64,000 nt of DNA from Rhodanobacter sp. (lineage in GTDB: Bacteria; Pseudomonadota; Gammaproteobacteria; Xanthomonadales; Rhodanobacteraceae), in assembly GCA_024711345.1 (NCBI GenBank), contig JANJTA010000007.1, positions 1 to 64,000 of the forward strand, written 5' to 3'. Shown here piece after piece: positions 20,926-32,440 of the stretch. The position numbers and the translations under genes are program-made. The notes beneath the pieces were generated by a model, which was given only the letters and a program-made list of their open reading frames with translations, did no database searches and was not told the DNA's origin. Numbering within the stretch: position 1 is the stretch's first letter; each line of letters begins with the position of its first letter.

Positions 20926-21735
20926 TCAAGGCTTGCGCGCCACGATGATCTGGCTGATCGGCATGAACTCGTCCAATTGCCGCTTGAGCTGCAGGCCCTG
21001 CGGCGTGTCCAGCAGGGACTGCCAGGCGGCGGTCCAGTGATCCAGCGCCGGGTGCGCAGGATCGTGCAGCTCCACCTGGCAGCCCCAGAACAACGCCCAC
21101 CAGATCGACCAGAAGAAGCCGTGCTGGGTGTGCTCCAGCACCGTCAGGCCGGCCTCGCCGACCCACTGCGCGAACTCGTCGCGGCCGATCACCCGCAGCG
21201 CGCCGCCGGGCAGTTCGCGATACGCCGGCGGCAACAGCTTTTCCTGCAGCGTCTCCTGCAGCGCGCCGGGCACGCTGAGCAGGTAGAGCGCGCCGGGCGC
21301 GCCGACACGCACCAGCTCGGCCAGCATGCGGTGCGGATCCTCGACATGCTGCAACACCTCGGTGCAGACCACCCGCGTGGCGCGGCCGTCGTCCAGCGGC
21401 AGCGGGTTCGCATCGCTGACCAGGGCGGCGTATTCGCCGCGGGCCTCGGCGCCCAGCCGGGCGCGCAGTTCGCGGATCACCTGCGGCTCGCGGTCGATGG
21501 CGTAGACATGGGCGCCCCGGCGCGCGCAGAACACGGCGTTGACGCCAGCGCCGCAGCCGACGTCCACCACCACGTCGTCGGCGCCGATCGGCATGCCGCG
21601 GAACAGCTCGCCGCTGTCCTCGCCATACCAGCCGGCAAGTTTCGCGTCGTGCAGGCCGACGGCCGACGGCCCGTGCGGCAGGGACTCGCCGCTGGCCGCC
21701 GCGGCGGCGACGGCATCCTCGGCACGATGGGGCAT
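20926..21735 (-). CDS. Class I SAM-dependent methyltransferase
   Basis: DVVVDVGCGAGVNAVFCARRGAHVYAIDREP, VVCTEVLQHVEDPHRMLAELVRV. Confidence 0.88.
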   Translation of the reverse strand: MPHRAEDAVAAAAASGESLPHGPSAVGLHDAKLAGWYGEDSGELFRGMPIGADDVVVDVGCGAGVNAVFCARRGAHVYAIDREPQVIRELRARLGAEARGEYAALVSDANPLPLDDGRATRVVCTEVLQHVEDPHRMLAELVRVGAPGALYLLSVPGALQETLQEKLLPPAYRELPGGALRVIGRDEFAQWVGEAGLTVLEHTQHGFFWSIWWALFWGCQVELHDPAHPALDHWTAAWQSLLDTPQGLQLKRQLDEFMPISQIIVARKP

Positions 21736-21902
21736 GGCGGCTCTCCGAAAGCTCAGGGAAACGGCCCTCGCGAACGCCTGCGGCTCGCCCGGCCGTCGCC
21801 GGTAGTGTGGCAGCTTGCGGCATGAACACGCGATGCATGGCCGCCACCCAGCGCCAGCGCCGGATCGGCGACAATACCGCCAGCCACCGCGATCGCCACC
21901 CG

Positions 21903-22421
21903 ATGTCCCCTGCCCCCTCCGTCCCTGCTCCCGCGCCGGTCGCAATCCGCCACGCCGGCCTGCGCGTCATCGCCATCTACGAGATCATCAAGACCGCCTG
22001 CCTGCTGCTGGTGGCGATGGCGGCGTTCCACCTCGACCGCCAGCAGAGCTTCGAACAGCTGGTGCACTGGCTGGAACACCTCTCGCTGAGCGACAGCAAC
22101 GGCCTGCGCTGGAAACTGGTCGGCCTGCTGCAGGATTTCGGGCCCAGCCGCTTCGTGGCGGTCGGCGCCGTCGCGCTCGGCTATGCCGTGCTGTTCGGCA
22201 TCGAGGGCGTCGGCCTGTGGCTGGGCAGGTACTGGGCCGAGTGGTTCACCGTGATCGCCACCGGCTCGCTGGTCCCGCTGGAACTGTACGAGACCCTGCA
22301 CCGTTTCGGCTGGCTGAAGCTGGCGACGCTGGCCGGCAATGTGGCGATCGTGGTCTACCTGGTGCGCGTGGCGCTGCAGACGCGCGCTGCACGACGTGCA
22401 TCGCAGCCTCACACCTCGTGA
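21903..22421 (+). CDS. DUF2127-type membrane protein
   Basis: LRVIAIYEIIKTACLLLVAMAAF... RYWAEWFTVIATGSLVPLELYET. Confidence 0.82.
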   Translation: MSPAPSVPAPAPVAIRHAGLRVIAIYEIIKTACLLLVAMAAFHLDRQQSFEQLVHWLEHLSLSDSNGLRWKLVGLLQDFGPSRFVAVGAVALGYAVLFGIEGVGLWLGRYWAEWFTVIATGSLVPLELYETLHRFGWLKLATLAGNVAIVVYLVRVALQTRAARRASQPHTS

Positions 22422-23302
22422 TGCGCCACCTCGGCAGATAGCGCCGCGCGCCGCGGCATCAACTCGACCAGGTACATCGCGGCCAGGATCAGCCCGCCGC
22501 CGGCGAGCATGCGCCAGCTGACCACGTCGCTGCCGAGCAGCACCGCGAATGCGGCGGCGAATACCGGCTCGGTGGTCATCACGATCGCCGCCCGCGCGGC
22601 CGGCAGGTGCGACTGCGCCCAGGTCTGCATCAGCATCGCGCCGGCGCCGGCGATCAGCGCCATGTACAGCACGGCGAACCAGGCGCCGCGGTCGGGCGGC
22701 AGCACCGGCCCGTGCGGTGCGGTGGCGAGCAGGCAGACGGCGGCGATCGCCACCACCTGCAGCGCCGACAGGCCGAACGCCTCGCCCGGCCGCGACCACT
22801 GGCCAAGCAGCACGATGTGCAGCGCGTACAGCGCGGCCGAGGCCAGCGTCAGCCACACGCCCAGATCGACCGAGACGCCGTTGAGCGAGAGCAGCGCCAG
22901 CCCGGCGGTGGACAGCCCCACCGCGAGCCACACCACTCCGGCCATGCGCTGGCCGAGCAGCAGCAGCGCGAGGATCGGCGTGAACACCACGTACATGCCG
23001 GTGGCGAAGCCGCTGACGCTGGGCGCGATCAGCGACAACCCCCAGGTCTGCAGCAGCTGGCCGATGCCGTAGACGGTGCCCAGCAGCAGGCCATGCAGCA
23101 CCTGCCGCCGGCCGAGCCGCAGCACCGGCCGCGCGAACAGCGCCAGCATCGCCGCGGCGGCGATCACGAAGCGCACGGCGAGGAAATCCGCCACCGGCAT
23201 GCGCCCCACCACGTCCTTGATCAGCACGAAGGTGGAGCCCCATACGGCAGTCATCGCGAGCAAGCCGAGGGTGGCGAGGAGGGAGAGGGTGCGTGTGTTC
23301 AT
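22409..23302 (-). CDS. EamA/DMT-family transporter
   Basis: AVWGSTFVLIKDVVGRMPVADFLAVRF, duplicated 5-TM EamA pattern, IVMTTEPVFAAAFAVLLG. Confidence 0.92.
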   Translation of the reverse strand: MNTRTLSLLATLGLLAMTAVWGSTFVLIKDVVGRMPVADFLAVRFVIAAAAMLALFARPVLRLGRRQVLHGLLLGTVYGIGQLLQTWGLSLIAPSVSGFATGMYVVFTPILALLLLGQRMAGVVWLAVGLSTAGLALLSLNGVSVDLGVWLTLASAALYALHIVLLGQWSRPGEAFGLSALQVVAIAAVCLLATAPHGPVLPPDRGAWFAVLYMALIAGAGAMLMQTWAQSHLPAARAAIVMTTEPVFAAAFAVLLGSDVVSWRMLAGGGLILAAMYLVELMPRRAALSAEVAHHEV

Positions 23303-23378
23303 GCGGCGTGGACAAGAGTAGGGAGCGAGAGCAAGGCTGCGGCACGGCGAAACGCGCTCTTCATTTTTCCGCTTCGCT

Positions 23379-24266
23379 TCACTCGCTGCTCGCTTTCCGC
23401 CGCAGCAACTGCCGGGGGATCTGCAGCAGGAAATGCGTCCAGATGCCCAGCCACACCACGGCGGCGGTCAGCGGATTGCGTGCCGCCGGATCGTGCTTGC
23501 GGAACCAGCGCCACATGCCGCGGTGCTTGTGGCGGCTGACGAACACCGGGCGGTGCCGGCTGGAGCTGCCCTTGCCGTGCTGCACGCGCACGTCGCCGGC
23601 CAGCAGCACCTGGTAGCCGAGGTTGCGCACGCGGCGGCACAGGTCCAGGTCCTCGCAATGCAGGAAGTAGCCCTCGTCGAAACCGCCGAGGCGCTGGAAC
23701 ATCGCGCGCGGCATCAGCATCACCGCGCCCGACACCGCCTCGGCTTCGACCACTTCGGCCGGAATCTCCCGCTCGATGTTGATCTTCTCGCCGGCACGGC
23801 CGAACAGGCTGTTGAGCGCACGCCGCAGCAGCGGGTCGCGACGCCAGGACGCCGGATCGGGGCGGCCTTCGGCGTCGCACACCACGGCACCGACCAGGCC
23901 GGCGGCGGGTCGCCCGGCAAGCAGGTCCAGCAAGCGCTGCAGGTCGTCCTGCGGCAACATGCAGTCGGGGTTGAGGATCAGCAGCGCCTGGCCGTGCGCC
24001 TGCTTCGCGGCGAGGTTCACCGCCGGGCCGAAGCCCAGGTTGCGGTAGTTGTAGATCAGCCGGAAGCGGGGGTCGTGCGCATGCGCGCGCTCGATCGCTT
24101 CGGGCACGCCGTCGTGCGAATCGTTGTCGACCAGGAGCAGCTCCAGCGCCAGCGTGCTGGCCAGCACGCTGCGCACGCATTCGCGCAGGCTCGGGCCGCT
24201 GTCGGCCGAGACCACGACCACGCTGAGCGCCAGTGCGAACGGTGATCGGGAAGCGGACGTGCTCAT
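23379..24266 (-). CDS. Glycosyltransferase family 2
   Basis: LSVVVVSADSGPSLRECVRSVLAS, LLVDNDSHDGV, LGFGPAVNLAAKQAHGQALLILNPDC. Confidence 0.92.
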   Translation of the reverse strand: MSTSASRSPFALALSVVVVSADSGPSLRECVRSVLASTLALELLLVDNDSHDGVPEAIERAHAHDPRFRLIYNYRNLGFGPAVNLAAKQAHGQALLILNPDCMLPQDDLQRLLDLLAGRPAAGLVGAVVCDAEGRPDPASWRRDPLLRRALNSLFGRAGEKINIEREIPAEVVEAEAVSGAVMLMPRAMFQRLGGFDEGYFLHCEDLDLCRRVRNLGYQVLLAGDVRVQHGKGSSSRHRPVFVSRHKHRGMWRWFRKHDPAARNPLTAAVVWLGIWTHFLLQIPRQLLRRKASSE

Positions 24267-24344
24267 CGGACAAGTATGCGCAAAGACACGCGCAGGGAGA
24301 ACAGTCCGCACCGCATGGCCGGCGATGCGCGGCCTGCGGCGGCT

Positions 24345-25088
24345 TCAGCTTTCATCCGCGTCGTCCTCGCCAAGCACGGCCGCCAGCGCCAGCGGCATGT
24401 CGTCGTCGCGGCGGACCAGATACGGCTGGTCGCGGTACCAGCCGTCGAGGCGCCAGCCGCGCAGGCGGTGCTGCCGCTCACGCTGGCGATCCCACAGCAG
24501 CACGCCGCGGCCGCGGCGCAGCTGCGCGGCAAACCAGCGCCCGCCGGGGCTGAAGGCGACCGGCGCGTCGGCCCCGGCGATGCGCTCGCCGATGCCGAAC
24601 ACATACGCGCCATCGCGGTGGGTCACGCAGCCGCCCAGCGGATCGGGCAGGCCGCCGCCGGCGAGCTGCCATGCCGGCGGCTGCAGCTCGATGATCTCCG
24701 CCGCCGGGCCGATCGGCGCCATCGCCAGTTCGGGCCACTCGGCGGACGGTGCCGCCGGTGCGCGACGCAGTTCGCGGTCGAGCCATGCCTCCATCCCGGC
24801 CAGCATGGTGTAGCCGGCCAGCGCCCCCAGCAGGGCCGCGCCCCAGGCGAACGCATCGCCGCCCAGCACCCGCTGCAGCGCGAACAGCATGCCGGGCAGG
24901 CCCCAGCGCAGGGCGCGGCGGATCAAGGCGGCAGGTGCATCGGCCAGCCGATGCTGCCGGACGGTCACCGCGATCGCCAGCGCCAGCAGCAGCGCCAGGC
25001 CCAGCCACCACGGCAGCAGCGCCAGCAGGATCGGCCAGGCCGCCAGCGGCAGCACGACACGCCATGCCGGCGGCCGCCGCCCGGCCAT
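24345..25088 (-). CDS. Hypothetical membrane protein
   Basis: ORF with N-terminal TM helices (RVVLPLAAWPILLALLPWWLGLALLLALAIAVTV) in line with flanking minus-strand genes. Confidence 0.7.
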   Translation of the reverse strand: MAGRRPPAWRVVLPLAAWPILLALLPWWLGLALLLALAIAVTVRQHRLADAPAALIRRALRWGLPGMLFALQRVLGGDAFAWGAALLGALAGYTMLAGMEAWLDRELRRAPAAPSAEWPELAMAPIGPAAEIIELQPPAWQLAGGGLPDPLGGCVTHRDGAYVFGIGERIAGADAPVAFSPGGRWFAAQLRRGRGVLLWDRQRERQHRLRGWRLDGWYRDQPYLVRRDDDMPLALAAVLGEDDADES

Positions 25089-25116
25089 CCTCAGTACCTC
25101 GCGACGCGGCGGGCGA

Positions 25117-28100
25117 TCAGCCGCACCACACGCGGGCGTTGCGGAACATGCGCATCCACGGCGAATCCTCGCCCCACTGCTCCGGATGCCAGCTCAGCTG
25201 CACGCTGCGGAACACGCGCTCGGGGTGCGGCATCATGATCGTCACGCGGCCGTCGGCGGCGGTGAAGCCGGCCAGCCCGCCGGGCGAGCCATTGGTATTG
25301 AGTGGGAAGCTCTCGGTCGGCTTGCCGCGGTTGTCGACGAAGCGCACCGCGCCGTTCGACTTCGACGGGCTGCAGGCGTGCGGGAAACTTACCCGGCCCT
25401 CGCCGTGCGCCACCGCCACCGGAATCCGCGAGCCGGCCATGCCCTTGAAGAACAGGCTCGGCGTGTCGAGGATCTCCAGCGTGGCCAGGCGCGCCTCGTA
25501 CTGTTCGGACGCGTTGCGCAGGAACTTCGGCCAGTGCTGTGCGCCGGGAATGATCTCCTTCAGCTGCGAGAGCATCTGGCAGCCGTTGCACACGCCCAGC
25601 GCGACTTTCGTCGGGTCGGCGAAGAACGCGGCGAACTCGGCGCGCAGGTAGTCGTTGTACAGGATCGAGGTGGCCCAGCCGCGGCCGGCGCCGAGCACGT
25701 CGCCGTAGGAGAAGCCGCCGCAGGCCGCGAAACCGCGGAAGTCGGCCAGCTTCACCCGGCCGCTGGCCAGGTCGGACATGTGCACGTCCACCGCCTCGAA
25801 GCCGGCACGGCTGAACGCGGCCGCCATCTCCACCTGACCGTTGACGCCCTGCTCGCGCAGGATCGCGATGCGCGGGCGCGGGCCGGTGCCGAGGAACGGT
25901 GCGGCGACGTCCTGCGCCGGATCGAAACTGAGCTTCGGCGTGATGCCGGGGTCGGCATCGTCGAGCCGCCACTCCGACTCCGCGTCGGCGCTGAGCGGGT
26001 TGTCGCGCAGGCGCTGCATCGCGTGACTGGTCTCGTTCCACGCCTTGAACAAGGTGCTCCAGTGCCACTTGAACAGCGTCTCGCCGCCGAGGAACAGCTT
26101 GATGCCCAGCTTTTCCTTCGGCCGGCCGATGCGGTGGCTGATGCCGGCCAGTTCGTGCTTGACCAGCAGCGCCTCGAACGCCTCGCGGTTCGCCTCGGCC
26201 ACCTGCACCACCGCGCCGAGCTCCTCGCTGAACAGCGCGCGCAAGGTCGCCTCGGCCCAGCCGTCCAGGCGAATTTCCAGGCCGCAGTGGCCGGCGAACG
26301 CCATCTCCAGCAAGGTGGTGACGACGCCGCCGTCGGAGCGGTCGTGGTAGGCCAGCAGCAGGCCGTTCGCGTTCGCTTCCTGGATCAGCTCGAACAGCGC
26401 CTTCAGCCGCCTTGCGTCGTCCAGGGCCGGCGGCACGCCGCCGGAACGGTTGAATACCTGGGTCAGCGCCGAACCGCCGAGACGGTCGCGTCCGGCGCCC
26501 AGGTCGATCAGCCACAGCGCGGAGTCGCCGCGGTCGAGCCGCAGCTGCGGGGTGAGCGTGCGGCGCGCGTCGGTGACCCGGGCGAAACCGGTGACCACCA
26601 GCGACACCGGCGACACCGTGCGCTGCGCGGTGTCGCCGTCCTGCCACACGGTCTGCATCGACAGCGAATCCTTGCCGACCGGGATCGAGATCTCCAGCTC
26701 CGGGCACAGCTCCATGCCGATCGCCTTCACCGCGTCGAACAGCGCGGCGTCCTCGCCCGGGTGGTTGACCGCGGCCATCCAGTTCGCCGACAGGCGGATC
26801 TCGCCGAGACTGGCGATCGGCGCGGCGGCCAGGTTGGTGATCGCCTCGCCCACCGTCAGCCGCGCCGCGTCGGCGCTGGAAAGCAGCGCCACCGGCGCGC
26901 GCTCGGCCATCGCCATCGCCTCGCCGGCGTAGCCGTCGAAGTCGGCGAGGGTCACCGCGCAGTCGGCCACCGGCACCTGCCACGGGCCGACCATCGGGTC
27001 GCGCGCATTGAGGCCGCCCACGGTGCGGTCGCCGATGGTGATCAGGAAACTCTTGCTGCCCACGGCCGGCAGCCGCAGCACGCGCAGCAGCGCCTCGTCC
27101 ATGCCGATGCCGGTCAGGTCAGGCAACAGGTCCACGCGCGGCTTGAGCCGCTGCGCGTCGCGGTGCATGCGCGGCGGCTTGCCGAACAGCACGTCCATGG
27201 GCAGGTCGATGACCGTCAACCCGCGGCGTGGATCGCTCAACACCAGCTGACGCTCGGCCGTGGCGTCGCCGACCACGGCGTAGGGGCAGCGCTCGCGCGC
27301 GCACATCGCCTCGAACTCGGCCAGGTTTTCCGGCGCGATCGCCAGCACGTAGCGTTCCTGCGACTCGTTGCTCCACACCTGCATCGGCGACAGCGAGGGG
27401 TCGTCGCAGGGAATCGCCGACAGGTCGATCACGCCGCCGACGCCGGCGTCGTTGAGCAGCTCGGGAATCGCATTGGACAGGCCGCCGGCGCCCACGTCGT
27501 GGATGCTGACGATCGGGTTGGCCTCGCCGCGGCGCCAGCAGGCGTCGATCACTTCCTGGCAGCGCCGCTCCATCTCGGCGTTGTCGCGCTGCACCGAGGC
27601 GAAGTCCAGCTCCGCGCTCGACGCGCCGCCGGCGACCGACGAGGCCGCGCCTCCGCCCAGCCCGATCAGCATCGCCGGACCGCCCAGCACGATCACCTTG
27701 TTGCCCGGCTGCACCGCGTGCTTCAGCACGTGGCCGGGGCGCAGGTTGGCCAGGCCGCCGGCGAGCATGATCGGCTTGTCGTAGCCGCGGCGCAGTCCGG
27801 GTTCGGCGGTCTCGTGCTCGTAGCTGCGGAAATAGCCGCCCAGGCAGGCGCGGCCGAATTCGTTGTTGAACGCGGCGGCACCGAGCGGGCCGTCACGCAT
27901 GATCTCGAACGCGCTGGCCATCCGCGGCGGCAGCGGGCGGTCGACTTCCCACGGTCGCGGCAGGCCGGGAATGCGCAGGTCCGACACCGAGAAGCCGGTG
28001 AGCCCGGCCTTCGGCTTGCCGCCGCGGCCGGTGGCGCCCTCGTCGCGGATCTCGCCGCCGGCGCCGGTGGCCGCACCCGGCCACGGTGCGATCGCGGTGG

Positions 28101-28980
28101 GATGGTTGTGCGTCTCCACCTTGATCGCGTAGTCGATGCGCTCCTCGTGGGCGCGCCACACGCCGTCGGCCGGGTCGGCGAAGAAGCGCCAGCCGGTGCT
28201 GCCCTCGATCACCGCGGCGTTGTCCGAATAGGCGGACAGCGTATGCGCCGGCGAGTGCTGGTGGGTGTGCTTGATCATGCCGAACAGGCTCTTGTCCTGC
28301 GCCTGGCCGTCCACCGTCCAGCTGGCGTTGAACACCTTGTGCCGGCAGTGCTCGGAATTCGCCTGGGCGAACATGAACAGCTCGGCGTCGGTCGGGTCGC
28401 GACCGAGTTCGGCGTAGCGCTCGGCCAGGTACTCGATCTCGTCGTCGGCCAGCGCCAGGCCCAGGCGCGCGTTCGCCGCGGCCAGCGCGGCCTGCGGCTC
28501 GGCGCCGAGCACCACGTGCACCAGCTCGCCGGGCGTGCCGCCAAGGAACAGGCCCTGCGCGTCCTCGATGCGGGTCAGCACCGACTGCGTCATCGCGTCG
28601 TGCAGCAGCGCCATGATCGGCGCGTGATCCGGCGCATCCGCCGCCGGCAGCCCGGCGACCTGCCAGGCCTGGCCGCGCTCGACCCGGCGCACGTCGAAGC
28701 CGGCGCCATGCAGGATGTCGGTGGCCTTGCTCGACCACGGCGAGATCGTGCCCAGCCGCGGCACCACCCACAGCGTGGCCGGCTCCGGCGCGGCGTCCTT
28801 GGCCTCCAGCACGGCCAGCAGGCGCTGGCGCAGCACGCCCTCGGGCGTCACCGCGGCGTCGATGAAGTAGACGAACCACGCAGCCTGCACCCGCACGCCG
28901 CGATGCAGGGCATCCAGGCGGGCATTGAGGCGTTCGAGTCGGAACGGCGAAAGGGCGTTCTGCCCGTCGAGGACGATCAT
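25117..28980 (-). CDS. purL: Phosphoribosylformylglycinamidine synthase
   Basis: 1287-aa [51 protein letters not shown]; GATase region [12 protein letters not shown]. Confidence 0.98.
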   Translation of the reverse strand: MIVLDGQNALSPFRLERLNARLDALHRGVRVQAAWFVYFIDAAVTPEGVLRQRLLAVLEAKDAAPEPATLWVVPRLGTISPWSSKATDILHGAGFDVRRVERGQAWQVAGLPAADAPDHAPIMALLHDAMTQSVLTRIEDAQGLFLGGTPGELVHVVLGAEPQAALAAANARLGLALADDEIEYLAERYAELGRDPTDAELFMFAQANSEHCRHKVFNASWTVDGQAQDKSLFGMIKHTHQHSPAHTLSAYSDNAAVIEGSTGWRFFADPADGVWRAHEERIDYAIKVETHNHPTAIAPWPGAATGAGGEIRDEGATGRGGKPKAGLTGFSVSDLRIPGLPRPWEVDRPLPPRMASAFEIMRDGPLGAAAFNNEFGRACLGGYFRSYEHETAEPGLRRGYDKPIMLAGGLANLRPGHVLKHAVQPGNKVIVLGGPAMLIGLGGGAASSVAGGASSAELDFASVQRDNAEMERRCQEVIDACWRRGEANPIVSIHDVGAGGLSNAIPELLNDAGVGGVIDLSAIPCDDPSLSPMQVWSNESQERYVLAIAPENLAEFEAMCARERCPYAVVGDATAERQLVLSDPRRGLTVIDLPMDVLFGKPPRMHRDAQRLKPRVDLLPDLTGIGMDEALLRVLRLPAVGSKSFLITIGDRTVGGLNARDPMVGPWQVPVADCAVTLADFDGYAGEAMAMAERAPVALLSSADAARLTVGEAITNLAAAPIASLGEIRLSANWMAAVNHPGEDAALFDAVKAIGMELCPELEISIPVGKDSLSMQTVWQDGDTAQRTVSPVSLVVTGFARVTDARRTLTPQLRLDRGDSALWLIDLGAGRDRLGGSALTQVFNRSGGVPPALDDARRLKALFELIQEANANGLLLAYHDRSDGGVVTTLLEMAFAGHCGLEIRLDGWAEATLRALFSEELGAVVQVAEANREAFEALLVKHELAGISHRIGRPKEKLGIKLFLGGETLFKWHWSTLFKAWNETSHAMQRLRDNPLSADAESEWRLDDADPGITPKLSFDPAQDVAAPFLGTGPRPRIAILREQGVNGQVEMAAAFSRAGFEAVDVHMSDLASGRVKLADFRGFAACGGFSYGDVLGAGRGWATSILYNDYLRAEFAAFFADPTKVALGVCNGCQMLSQLKEIIPGAQHWPKFLRNASEQYEARLATLEILDTPSLFFKGMAGSRIPVAVAHGEGRVSFPHACSPSKSNGAVRFVDNRGKPTESFPLNTNGSPGGLAGFTAADGRVTIMMPHPERVFRSVQLSWHPEQWGEDSPWMRMFRNARVWCG

Positions 28981-29113
28981 GCGGGGAACGGGACCGTGGC
29001 GGGGAAAACGCCCATTCTACCTCATGCTGCAATACGGCATCGCCGGGCGCCATTCCGCCGGACAGGGGGCGTCGCCCCCTCTTCCGTCGGCTGCCCGGGA
29101 AGCGCGAGCCGCC

Positions 29114-29893
29114 TCAGCCGCCCTGCTTGAGCGCCTGCAACAACTGCTCCGGCGTGACGTAGCCGCCCAGCATGCGCCCATCCGGGCCGTAGATCGCCGG
29201 GGTGCCGCTGACGCCGAGCTTCACGCCGAGGTTGAACTGGTCCTTGACCGGGTTGGCGCAGGTGGCCGGTGCCGGCGCATGACCTTCCTTCGCGGCGGTG
29301 AACGCGGCCTTGCGGTCCTTGGCGCACCACACCGAAACCATCTCGGTGTAGGTCGGCGTGGGTCGGCCGGCAGTGGTCACCAGGCCTTCGCGCGGCCACG
29401 CCAGATACTCCACCGCGATGCCTTCCTTGTTGAACGCGGCCACGTGTTCGTGCAGCGCGCGGCAGAAACCGCAGTTGACGTCGGTGAACACGCTGATCGT
29501 GTACTTCGGGTTCGGTGGCGCGAACACGATGCGCTCGGAGGGCGGCACCCTGGCCAGCTCGGCCTTGCGGAAGCGTGCCCAGGCGTCGTCGCCGAGATTG
29601 CGCTTGCTCTGCAGGTCGAGCACGTCGCCGTGCATCGCGTACTTGCCGTCGGTGCTGACGTAGAGCATCTGGCCGGCGGCGATGACCTGATAGAAGCCCG
29701 GCATCGGCGCCGGCTCGATCGAATCGACCTGCACGTTCGCCGCCAGGCTCCTGATCGCCTGCCGCACCATCTGCTGCGCCGCCGGCGGCACCGCCGAGCC
29801 GGCCACCGGCGCCGCGTCGTTGTCCGCCGCACAGGCACCCAGGGACAGCCCGCCGATGCACAGCGCCAGCAACAGTTTCTTCAACATCGTCAA
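29114..29893 (-). CDS. dsbC: Thiol:disulfide interchange protein DsbC family
   Basis: ISVFTDVNCGFCRALHEHVAAFNKEGIAVEYLAWPR (CGFC motif), NLGVKLGVSGTPAIYGPDGRMLGGY. Confidence 0.9.
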   Translation of the reverse strand: MTMLKKLLLALCIGGLSLGACAADNDAAPVAGSAVPPAAQQMVRQAIRSLAANVQVDSIEPAPMPGFYQVIAAGQMLYVSTDGKYAMHGDVLDLQSKRNLGDDAWARFRKAELARVPPSERIVFAPPNPKYTISVFTDVNCGFCRALHEHVAAFNKEGIAVEYLAWPREGLVTTAGRPTPTYTEMVSVWCAKDRKAAFTAAKEGHAPAPATCANPVKDQFNLGVKLGVSGTPAIYGPDGRMLGGYVTPEQLLQALKQGG

Positions 29894-30069
29894 CCTCGTT
29901 CGAGCCGTGGCCGGCGCGCTCGCCGGCAGCTGTCATGCATTCTCGCACAGGCAGCTGAACGCCATTCGGTGCACGATGCCGCAGAAGACCGGTGATCGAC
30001 GCCCCGGTCGCGGTGGTGGTTTCCACGGCACCGCCGCGCCAGCTGCCTGGACTGGGAAGCCGAACCCGC

Positions 30070-30987
30070 TCACCCCCGCGGATGATGCTGCGCATGGAGC
30101 CGCTTCAGGCCTTCCTTTGCCACCAGGGTGTAGATCTGCGTGGTGCTGAGCGAGCTGTGGCCGAGCAGCATCTGCAGCGCGCGCAGGTCCGCGCCGTGGT
30201 TGAGCAGGTGGGTGGCGAAGGAGTGGCGCAGCACGTGCGGCGAGATGCGCTTCGGGTTGATGCCCACGCGCAGGGCGTAGCGTTTCACCAGGGTCCAGAA
30301 CATCTGCCGGGTCATGCCTTCGCCGCGCTTGCTCAGGAACAGCGCCGCCGGCTGGCGGCCTTTGGCCAGCGCCGGCCGCGCCTCGGCCAGGTAGGCACCG
30401 ATGCGCGCCAGCGCTTCCTCGCCCACCGGCACCAGGCGGTCCTTGCCGCCCTTGCCGGTGACCCGCAGCACGCCCTGGCGCGGGTTCAGCGCAGCCAGCG
30501 GCAGCTCCACCAGCTCGGATACGCGCAGGCCGGAGGCGTACATCAGCTCCAGCATCGCGCGGTCGCGCAGGCCCAGCGTGGCACCGGTGTCGGGCGCGGT
30601 CAGCAGGCCCTCGATCTCGCGTTCGGCCAGCGCCTTGGGCAGGCTGCGCGGCAGCTTCGGCCGCTCGATCAGCAAGGTGGGGTCGGCGAAGCCAGGCTCG
30701 TTGCGGGCGAGGAAGGCATAGTAGCGGCGGAACGCCGATTGCCGCCGCGCCATCGAGCGCACCGCCGCCGGCTGCGCGCCGTGGTAGGCGGCGATGTCCT
30801 CGCGCCGCGCGCTGCGCAGGTCGCGCCCGCGCGCGGCGAGCCAGCCGGCCAGCGCCTCCAGGTCGCGCCGGTAGGCCTCCAGCGTGCGCTCGGCCAAGCC
30901 GTCTTCCGACCAGACCCGCTCCACGAACGTGCTGATGTCCCGCCGGTCGGCTTCGGCGATACTGGCGCGGTTTTCGTCCTTCTTCAT
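30070..30987 (-). CDS. xerD: Site-specific tyrosine recombinase XerD
   Basis: R-H-R-H-Y motifs: ASGLRVSELV, HVLRHSFATHLLNHGADLRALQMLLGHSSLSTTQIYT; upstream of dsbC. Confidence 0.93.
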   Translation of the reverse strand: MKKDENRASIAEADRRDISTFVERVWSEDGLAERTLEAYRRDLEALAGWLAARGRDLRSARREDIAAYHGAQPAAVRSMARRQSAFRRYYAFLARNEPGFADPTLLIERPKLPRSLPKALAEREIEGLLTAPDTGATLGLRDRAMLELMYASGLRVSELVELPLAALNPRQGVLRVTGKGGKDRLVPVGEEALARIGAYLAEARPALAKGRQPAALFLSKRGEGMTRQMFWTLVKRYALRVGINPKRISPHVLRHSFATHLLNHGADLRALQMLLGHSSLSTTQIYTLVAKEGLKRLHAQHHPRG

Positions 30988-31037
30988 GCGCACGATGCTG
31001 GGCATTGCGCGCGCGCTACGCAAGCGACCGAGCCACC

Positions 31038-31541
31038 ATGCCACCGAACCCCGTCGTCACCGATACCCCCTGCCCGCTGTGGCGCCGCCTGCTGGCGCTG
31101 GTCTACGACCTGCTGATCGTGCTGGCGATCGTGATGGTGGTGGGCCTCCTATGCCAACTGGCCACCGGCGGCCAGCTGATCCGCACCGGCGCGCGGACGG
31201 TGGTACCGGCGTGGTATCCCGCGCTGCAGGGCACGGTGGTGGCGGCGTACTTCGTCAGCTCGTGGCGCCGCGGCGGGCAGACGCTGGGCATGCGGCCGTG
31301 GCGCATCCAGGTCACCCGCGACGACGGTGGCAGGCCGACCATGCAACAGGCGCTGATCCGCGTGCTGGTGGCGGCCGCGCCGCTGGTGCTGCTGTTGCTG
31401 GAACCGGTGATCGGCCTGCGCGCGACGCTGTGGACGCTGCTGGCGGCGTGGGCCGGCTGGTTCGCGGTGGCCGTGGCCGACCCGCACCGGCGCGCATTGC
31501 ACGACATCGCCGCCGGCACCGAGGTGCGCCGGCTGCGCTGA
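31038..31541 (+). CDS. RDD family membrane protein
   Basis: LWRRLLALVYDLLIVLAIV, TLGMRPWRIQV, RRALHDIAAGT. Confidence 0.9.
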   Translation: MPPNPVVTDTPCPLWRRLLALVYDLLIVLAIVMVVGLLCQLATGGQLIRTGARTVVPAWYPALQGTVVAAYFVSSWRRGGQTLGMRPWRIQVTRDDGGRPTMQQALIRVLVAAAPLVLLLLEPVIGLRATLWTLLAAWAGWFAVAVADPHRRALHDIAAGTEVRRLR

Positions 31542-31546
31542 GCTTC

Positions 31547-32350
31547 ATGCTGCGCTCAGCGCCCTCGCCGCCCAATCCGCCGATGCCCGCCCCACGCCCC
31601 GCCGAAAACCGCAACGGCGCCGAACTGACCCGCGCCAACCGCGACTTCTACGACTCGCTGTGGGCCGGCGCGAAACTGATCGCACCGCAGCGCTTCAACA
31701 CCTGGCCGCTGCTGCGCGAACTGGCCGCGGCCGCGCCGCGCCGGCTGGAAGTGGCGCCCGGCCTGCGTCCACGGCTGCCACTGCACGGCAGCTGTTTCGT
31801 CGATCTCAGCCCTGTCGCGCTGCGCCGCCTGCAGGCCGGCGGGGCCGACGCGGTGCACGGCACGATCGGCGCGCTGCCGTACGCCGATGCCAGTTTCGAC
31901 CTGGTCTGCGCGCTCGACATCCTCGAACACGTGGCCGACGACGAGCACGCCCTGGCCGAACTGGCGCGCGTGACCGCACCGGGCGCCAGCGTGCTGCTGT
32001 CGGTGCCGCTGCATCCGGCGGCGTGGACGGCGTTCGACGATTTCGTCGGCCATTGCCGCCGCTACGAGCCGGAGCGGATCGTGGCCCTGCTCGCGCGGCA
32101 CGGCTTCGGCATCGAACGCAGCGCGGTATACGGCATGCAGCCGAAGTCCTCGCGTCTGCTCGAACTCGGCCAGTGGTTCCTCACCCATCACCGCGAGCAC
32201 GCGATGTGGTGGTACAACCGCGTGCTGATGCCGCTTGGCCTGCGCTTCCAGAAGCCACTGCGCTGGCGCGCCGGACTGGGCGACACCGGCGGCGTCGACG
32301 AGCTGCTGCTGCGCTGCCGCCGCCGACCGGTTTCCGCGCCAAGTCGCTGA
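31547..32350 (+). CDS. Class I SAM-dependent methyltransferase
   Basis: LPYADASFDLVCALDILEHVADDEHALAELARV; start may be 31583. Confidence 0.85.
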   Translation: MLRSAPSPPNPPMPAPRPAENRNGAELTRANRDFYDSLWAGAKLIAPQRFNTWPLLRELAAAAPRRLEVAPGLRPRLPLHGSCFVDLSPVALRRLQAGGADAVHGTIGALPYADASFDLVCALDILEHVADDEHALAELARVTAPGASVLLSVPLHPAAWTAFDDFVGHCRRYEPERIVALLARHGFGIERSAVYGMQPKSSRLLELGQWFLTHHREHAMWWYNRVLMPLGLRFQKPLRWRAGLGDTGGVDELLLRCRRRPVSAPSR

Positions 32351-32440
32351 TCGGATTGGCATCGGTGCTTGCGGCAACGCAACACATCGAAAGCCGATCA
32401 GCGCTAAGATGGTTTTTTCGCCTGCAGAAAATTCGTCCCG

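Noticed and set aside
24889-29130. 1413-aa + strand ORF
   Set aside because: Antisense shadow of purL; low-complexity Arg/Ala/Gly/His composition typical of reverse-frame ORFs in GC-rich DNA.
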